From Siphonodentalium dalli (taxonomy: Eukaryota; Mollusca; Scaphopoda; Gadilida; Siphonodentaliidae), in NCBI GenBank assembly GCA_032622095.1, contig CP136061.1:255825582-255889581 (forward strand): a stretch of DNA of 64,000 nt, in the 5' to 3' direction. Below are positions 59,125-64,000 of the stretch, piece by piece; within the stretch, counting starts at the first letter, position 1; each line of letters opens with the position of its first letter. The notes under the pieces are model-generated. The model was not told the origin of the DNA, made no database searches, and saw only the letters and a program-made list of their open reading frames with translations. Made by a program: the position numbers and the translations under genes.

Positions 59125-59886
59125 CACACAACCTCAAGATAATTGTGAAATGCTTCCAAAATCAATGGACTGACCAATGAAAATGAAGTTTCTCTGTAAC
59201 TGGTTGTATGATTGACAGGTGTTTGTTTCCAAGACATAATTGTTGCTCTCAAAAATATTATCTATAAAGTCTATGTTTATATTTTTGGGAAAACTAGACA
59301 TTTTTGATCAATACTCCAGGGATTAAATTATAAGAAATAACTCATGTTTTATTAATAGCATTTACAAGCATGAGAAGCTCGCATTGGTGCTTATACCTTA
59401 GGCGCAGGTGAATCATGACATCATGTATTTTTATATAGCGATGAGCCAAATTCTGGTGGCATGTACGTTTTTTTTATGAAATTGACATGTGACTTCCTGT
59501 TATCAACTGTCTGGAGATTATTAAATTGCGGAATCTGCACGAATCACCTTAAACGAGATGAAAATAAAATTGTCAACTTCATAACTTCTGAAGAATTCCC
59601 ATGTGATTTAGGCACATTAGTTTCATTTAGACTAATTCCGTTAGTTAACTTAATGAAAACCAGAGAAGACATCATGACACGGTTCGTGACGTTATTTACG
59701 TCATGTTGACTTTGCGGGCCAGAGTCCAGACAAGATTGCACAATCCATGATAATATTTGTCATATCGTCTTCACCGGGGCCATTTCATGTTGTTACATAA
59801 CTTATTATTAGCTTTATGTCGGGAATAAAATTCGAGGCACAGCGTTTATGTTTGCTCCACACGTGTCACGTACAATTCATATTAGA
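59125..59886. other. No recognised feature
   Basis: No repeat shared with the rest of the window. It lies upstream of the CCDC51-like exon and may be intronic or intergenic. The 82-codon frame at 59461-59709 matches nothing I know. Confidence 0.45.
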
Positions 59887-59890
59887 TTAA

Positions 59891-60282
59891 CCCTTTACCC
59901 AACAAACCGGCCAAAACCGGCCAAATAAAGCTTCAACAGCCTAAAATATCTTCGGTCTGTCTCAATAGAACCATACAAATATGGATATCATTGGAACCGG
60001 CTCCTTGACCACATTGTGATAGTTACAGTTATGCCCTGTGCCAATGCATTCTCTTATATATGCGAGTCGACCATAGGTCGCCTCGCATATATAAGAGAAT
60101 GCATTGGCCTAACAAAAATATTTTTTTAACACTTTTTACCATTTTTTCTTACATTCTTTAACAATTTTATAATTTTTAATGTGTTAAGCCAATGCATTCT
60201 CTTATATATGCGAGGCGACCTATGGTCGACTCGCATATATAAGAGAATGCATTGGCACAGGGCCCTTCTGTTGGGTAAAGGG
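59891..60282 (+). mobile_element. 392-bp piggyBac-type MITE (copy 2)
   Basis: TTAA at 59887-59890 and 60283-60286. Same ends, length and two hairpins as 8207-8598. Confidence 0.9.
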
Positions 60283-60404
60283 TTAAGTTTATGAGTTATA
60301 AATTTACTGTAACGCTTGTTATAGAATTGAGCGTTATATAATTTGTCTTCAAAATATTCTGTTAAAACTGCAAAAACATTACCGAAACAAGAGTTATTTC
60401 TTAA

Positions 60405-60669
60405 CCCTTTTGTGACGGGAACTGCGCTGGTGCAGCATTAACCCTTCCATGACTGGAGCTTCCTGAAATGTTGTGAAAACCCTGTGCCAATGCATTCTCT
60501 TATATATGCGAGGGAGCCTCGCATATAGAAGAGAATACATTGGCCTAACAATATTTACTATGAGCTTGTAAGCCAGTGCATTCTCCCTATGGGAGACTTG
60601 CATATATAAGAGAATGCACTGGCAAATGATCATTAATGCTGGACCAGCGCAGCTCCCGTCATGAAAGGG
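60405..60669. mobile_element. piggyBac-type MITE, TGACGGGA family
   Basis: TTAA at 60401-60404 and 60670-60673. Ends CCCTTTTGTGACGGGA and TCCCGTCATGAAAGGG, inverted over about 37 bp including GCGCTGGTNCAGCATTAA. It contains short relatives of the 67-bp hairpin and the left end of a third family at 60442. Confidence 0.8.
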
Positions 60670-60769
60670 TTAAAGATCTTGTGCCAGTGCATTCGCTTAT
60701 ATATGTGAGTGCCCTATAGGGAACCTTGCATATACATGTATAAGAAAATACACTGGCTTACATGGTTAA

Positions 60770-61161
60770 CCTTTTACCCAACAGAAGGGCCCTGTGCCAA
60801 TACATTCTCTTATATATGCGAGTCGACCATAGGTCGCCTCGCATATATATGAGAATGCATTGGCTTAACACATTAAAAATTATAAAATTGTTAAAGAATG
60901 TAAGAAAAAATGGTAAAAAGTGTTAAAAAAATATTTTTTTTAGGCCAATGCATTCTCTTATATATGCGAGGCGACCTATGGTCGACTCGCATATATAAGA
61001 GAATGCATTGGCACAGGGCATAACTGTAACTATCACAATGTGGTCAAGGAGCCGGTTCCAATGATATCCATATTTGTATGGTTCTATTGAGACAGACCGA
61101 AGATATTTTAGGCTGTTGAAGCTTTATTTGGCCGGTTTTGGCCGGTTTGTTGGGTAAAGGG
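60770..61161 (-). mobile_element. 392-bp piggyBac-type MITE (copy 3, inverted)
   Basis: TTAA at 60766-60769 and 61162-61165. Inverted relative to 59891-60282, giving a large inverted pair about 490 bp apart. Confidence 0.9.
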
Positions 61162-61207
61162 TTAATGCAAATATTGTTAGGATAATTAATGTATTCTTGT
61201 CAGTGGA

Positions 61208-61607
61208 GTTCGGTAGCCCAGTGGTTAGAGTGTCGGATTTATAATGGTGTTAACACACTTGCATGAGTTCGCGCCCGACGGTTGACTCGTCTCCGCAGCA
61301 TTGGCTTGGTCGGATAAAGTGGTGTGTGCACTGTAGAGCAGCATGCTGTTTCAAATCTGGCACCATGTTGTGATCACTTTCACTTTGCTCGCTTTGTTGT
61401 ACCTAGATGAGAAATAGGTACCTGGTTGTTGGTTAAACGTAAGCTGCTCTAGTGAAGCGCCTGTAAAATGACAGCAGGCACAAGACTTGGCATTAATCAA
61501 GAAACAGCTGCACACACCTCTTTATCCGACCAAGCCACTGCTGCGGAGACGAGTCAACCGAGCTACACCAGGGATTAAGTGCTATATAAATGCTATACAT
61601 TATTTTC
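61208..61607 (+). repeat. tRNA-derived SINE with internal inverted duplication
   Basis: Head TAGCCCAGTGG (A box) and GAGTTCGCGCCC (B-box-like) about 45 bases later. Tail AAGTGCTATATAAATGCTAT, a common SINE/LINE 3' end. About 50 bp after the head (GGTTGACTCGTCTCCGCAGC onward) recur inverted near 61505-61560. Confidence 0.7.
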
Positions 61608-61712
61608 ATATATATGGAGCACATATAAGAGAATGCATTGGCACACGGTTTTCACAAACTTTCAAGAAGCTCCAGTCGTGGAAGGGTTAATAAATATATG
61701 TTTTTATTTCAG

Positions 61713-62019
61713 ATAATTAGAATAGTGACAACCAAGGATGAGCTATATGAAGGCAACATATAATAATCTCTGCCCTACTGCTGCGGTACACAACCTAAAG
61801 ATACTTGTGAAATGCTTCCAAAATCAACATGCCTTGGTACAGGTCAGATCGAAGTTCACCCATCAGTATCTGCAAACGAGGACGTCGGTTACTGGGAACC
61901 CGACAGCTGATAAGGCCCTGAATGCTGTGACCGGTGGGAAGATCGGCAGATGGATGGTGATGTATGAAGACTTTGTCGGACTCACAGAAGTAAAAGCTGC
62001 TCAGAGTCATGTTATTGAG
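61713..62019 (+). CDS. CCDC51: CCDC51/MITOK-like protein, first coding exon
   Basis: Exon bounded by acceptor TTTTTATTTCAG (ends 61712) and donor GTGAAT (from 62020). The start ATG is at 61738 after 25 bp of 5' UTR; 94 codons precede the donor, which falls between codons. The first ~50 residues have no Asp or Glu and many Lys/Arg, as in a mitochondrial targeting sequence. Residues 71-94 (GRWMVMYEDFVGL then TEVKAAQSHVIE) match the conserved WWxRYEEFVGLNEVREAQ segment that I recall from vertebrate CCDC51, a coiled-coil inner-membrane protein proposed as the pore subunit of the mitochondrial ATP-sensitive potassium channel. The rest (coiled coil and membrane segments) must lie beyond 64000. TTAA MITEs and a SINE fill the upstream intron. 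The splice donor is followed by a 12-fold tandem copy of this exon end. Family identity rests on one motif plus the presequence. Confidence 0.65.
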
Positions 62020-62528
62020 GTGAATATCGATTAAATGCTGCTCAGATTCATGTTATTGAGGTGAATATCGTGTAAATGCTGCTCAGAGTCATGTTATTGA
62101 GGTGAATAATGTGCAAATGCTGCTCAGAGTCATGTTATTGAGGTGAATATCGTGTAAATGCTGCTCAGAGTCATGTTATTGAGGTGAATATCGTGTAAAT
62201 GCTGCTCAGAGTCATGTTATTGAGGTGACTATTGTGTAAATGCTGCTCAGAGTCATGTTATTGAGGTGAATATCGTGTAAATGCTGCTCAGAGTCATGTT
62301 ATTGAGGTGAATATCGTGTATATGCTGCTGAGTCATGTTATTGAGGTGAATATCGTGTAAATGCTGCTCAGAGTCATGTTATTGAGGTGAATATCGTGTA
62401 AATGCTGCTCAGAGTCATGTTATTGAGGTGAATATCGTGTAAATGCTGCTCAGAGTCATGTTATTGAGGTGAATATCATGTAAATGCTGCTCAGAGTCGT
62501 GTTATTGAGGTGAATATCGTATAAATGC
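62020..62528 (+). repeat. 41-bp tandem array of the CCDC51-like 5' splice site
   Basis: Twelve units follow the exon, each with GCTGCTCAGAGTCATGTTAT, then TGAG|GTGAAT and TATCGTGTAAAT. The first half of the unit is the last ~24 bp of the exon and the second half the first intron bases. Each unit therefore carries a copy of the 5' splice site; GTGAAT is GTGACT in one unit. Confidence 0.95.
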
Positions 62529-62572
62529 TGGCAGTTCCATGATGCTGGCCTAGGGCTTGAAAATTTCTAGAA

Positions 62573-63095
62573 TTATTAGATCATGCCATGAATCTGTACT
62601 CTGTCTAACGCCGGTAGAGATCATATTCCACCAGTACACAAACTTGGAACTTTGAAGTTTTGACAGAGAACCTTGTAAAGTCGAAAAACTAAGGCGGGAA
62701 TATATTTCTTAGTTTATAATATTATATGTTCCTTAATAATGTACTTCACTGTAGGTGAAGGTCCCAACTCGAAATTGCATTCTTTACTGTGACTTTTCTG
62801 AGTCGATATCGCAATAAACATTGAATTATTTACCCAGGATAAATTCCACAATTGTAAGCGACGCAAAGCAAAATTGCTCACAAAGTCACTGAAAGTCGTG
62901 AAATTTATCGTTAGGATCTTCACCTACAGCGAAGTACATTATTAAGGAACATATAATAATGAAGGAATATATTCCCCGCATTAGTTTTTCAAGTTGATAT
63001 GGTTCCCTGTCATAAGTTCAAAAAGTTCCAAGGTTTTGTACTGGTGGAATATGATCCCAACGGGCATTATCCAGAGTAGAGATTCATGACAGGAT
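62573..63095. mobile_element. Fold-back element with ~190-bp inverted arms
   Basis: Arms 62573-62770 and 62912-63095 share (inverted) GATCATATTCCACCAGTAC, GGCGGGAATATATT-like sequence and TTCCTTAATAATGTACTTC. Fragments recur at 55490-55640 and 58310-58400. No target duplication is clear. Confidence 0.7.
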
Positions 63096-63122
63096 CTATA
63101 AAATTATTAGCTACCTTAGTGT

Positions 63123-63199
63123 CGGTGCACACGATCCCGATTGTCCCCGATTAATTTGGCTGCAGGATAAATCGGGGACAGTCGGGACCGTATGCACCT
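63123..63199. repeat. Small palindrome
   Basis: GGTGCACACGATCCCGATTG and TCCCCGATT pair with AATCGGGGACAGTCGGGACC and GTATGCACC around a short loop. A MITE or an isolated inverted repeat. Confidence 0.7.
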
Positions 63200-63681
63200 A
63201 ATAATGGAGCGGATTTTGATTTCATCAGGAGAATCCGGCTCGTGAATGGCAACACACATGTTTTGCTTGTCACATGACTGATCGTCACATGACCAAAACC
63301 TCATTCAAAATGTCGGAATAGTTAGCGGCGAATGCTATTCGAAATTAATTCTGTTCGATCGACATGGAACAACGGCTGGTAGACCTGAAAATGAGTGCCT
63401 GTATAATAATCGCAACAAGAGGGCGGCAGCTGTGGAAAGGTCTATTACGCAAATTTACAGCTATTGCTCGTGACCTCAATATATTAGCTATAGTAACTGG
63501 CTAGATAGGTTGACCACACCAGTTGGCTATATAGACTACAATGTCCATAGAATGATTATATGACTCGTGTGCACTGACTCATTGACATGGCCCACTGATT
63601 TTCCCTGTGGTTTGGTATAAACTCAGGTGTCATACTGTGCGTGAAAAATAGTATTGAACGAATTTAAATAAGAGTAAGGTA

Positions 63682-63894
63682 CAGTAATGCTCTAAGTAAT
63701 CGACTCCTTAACCACAGCAGAATTATGGGTAATTTTTCAGGATTTAGTTGGAAATATGGCTTGTTGCCATTCATCGGAAAGCTCTCAGCGAGAGCTTTCC
63801 GATGAATGGCAACAAGCCATATTTCCGACTAAATCCTGAAAAATTACCCATAATTCTGCTGTGGTTATGGAGTCGATTACTTAGAGCATTACTG
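63682..63894. mobile_element. Tc1/mariner-type palindromic MITE, 213 bp, intact
   Basis: TA on both sides. Same ends and length as 15632-15844, with few differences, suggesting recent activity of the family. Confidence 0.9.
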
Positions 63895-63980
63895 TACCTC
63901 TCACCTGAGTAATTTTCCTTTGCATAATATCCAATATATCAGTTATATGTGGAAGGTTACTATAACATCCAGGCCTGAGT

Positions 63981-64000
63981 ATAAGGTGCCTGTCATTTGC
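63981..64000. mobile_element. Start of a GAATGAGGTCCCC-family MITE, cut by window end
   Basis: AAGGTGCCTGTCATTTGC matches the outer end of 7415-7672 and 58873-59124. Confidence 0.5.

Larger units (their letters stand above)
60442..61686. mobile_element. piggyBac-type element, CCCTTCCATGACTGG family (ends only)
   Basis: Left end CCCTTCCATGACTGGAGCTT after TTAA 60438-60441. An inverted right end AAGCTCCAGTCGTGGAAGGG stands before TTAA 61687-61690. Between them lie a 392-bp MITE and a SINE. Whether the two ends belong to one element or two fragments is not certain. Confidence 0.5.

Noticed and set aside
359-61011. CRISPR-like or regularly spaced palindromes
   Set aside because: The hairpins lie inside transposable elements, are far apart, and have no spacer structure. 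The genome is eukaryotic.

Overview
The window is invertebrate-type nuclear DNA. It is AT-rich, has spliced genes with GT/AG introns, many nested DNA-transposon remnants, Penelope-like retroelements and several satellites. A marine animal (lophotrochozoan or other invertebrate) is my guess; the sequence does not settle the phylum. There is no operon, rRNA or CRISPR. Only three stretches look protein-derived with some confidence: the first coding exon of a CCDC51/MITOK-like mitochondrial membrane protein at the right edge (61713-62019, + strand); a two-exon MULE transposase remnant (37086-37773, - strand); and two Penelope-like GIY-YIG endonuclease remnants (9920-10417 and 18573-25914, + strand).

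Layout. 0.3-9.3 kb: a 68-bp satellite (1.4-4.4 kb), a ~165-bp tandem repeat and nested palindromic MITEs. 9.3-10.6 kb: a Penelope-like endonuclease remnant inside inverted arms, one arm broken by a TTAA-target MITE. 11.4-14.5 kb: a tandem segmental duplication carrying 29-bp and 33-bp minisatellites. 14.5-18.5 kb: MITEs and low-information DNA. 18.6-25.9 kb: a second GIY-YIG gene whose coding sequence is split by a ~6.6 kb array of ~22-bp units. 26.1-28.9 kb: a long-TIR element containing a hAT remnant. 28.9-31.8 kb: two further TIR elements. 31.8-36.6 kb: mostly unassigned. 36.8-38.3 kb: a MULE whose terminal repeats are 16-bp tandem arrays. 38.8-41.4 kb: telomere-like and AACGTTGG-rich repeats. 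43.5-45.7 kb: TTAA elements. 46.7-49.3 kb: unassigned. 49.3-54.5 kb: a stack of at least four nested transposons whose order can be read from target duplications and empty sites. 54.8-61.7 kb: MITEs and tRNA-derived SINEs. 61.7-62.5 kb: the CCDC51-like exon followed by 12 extra copies of its own exon-intron junction.

The most notable result is that two tandem arrays grew out of coding sequence. The 6.6 kb satellite is an expansion of the codons for the C-terminal LRTLTPLGMN segment of a Penelope endonuclease; the rest of its reading frame resumes on the far side. The 41-bp array at 62.0-62.5 kb copies the end of the CCDC51-like exon with its 5' splice site. In both cases a short direct repeat at the unit boundary suggests replication slippage. 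The second theme is TTAA-target MITEs: at least four end-sequence families, some sharing the same 67-bp hairpin, and several with an empty site visible in this window.
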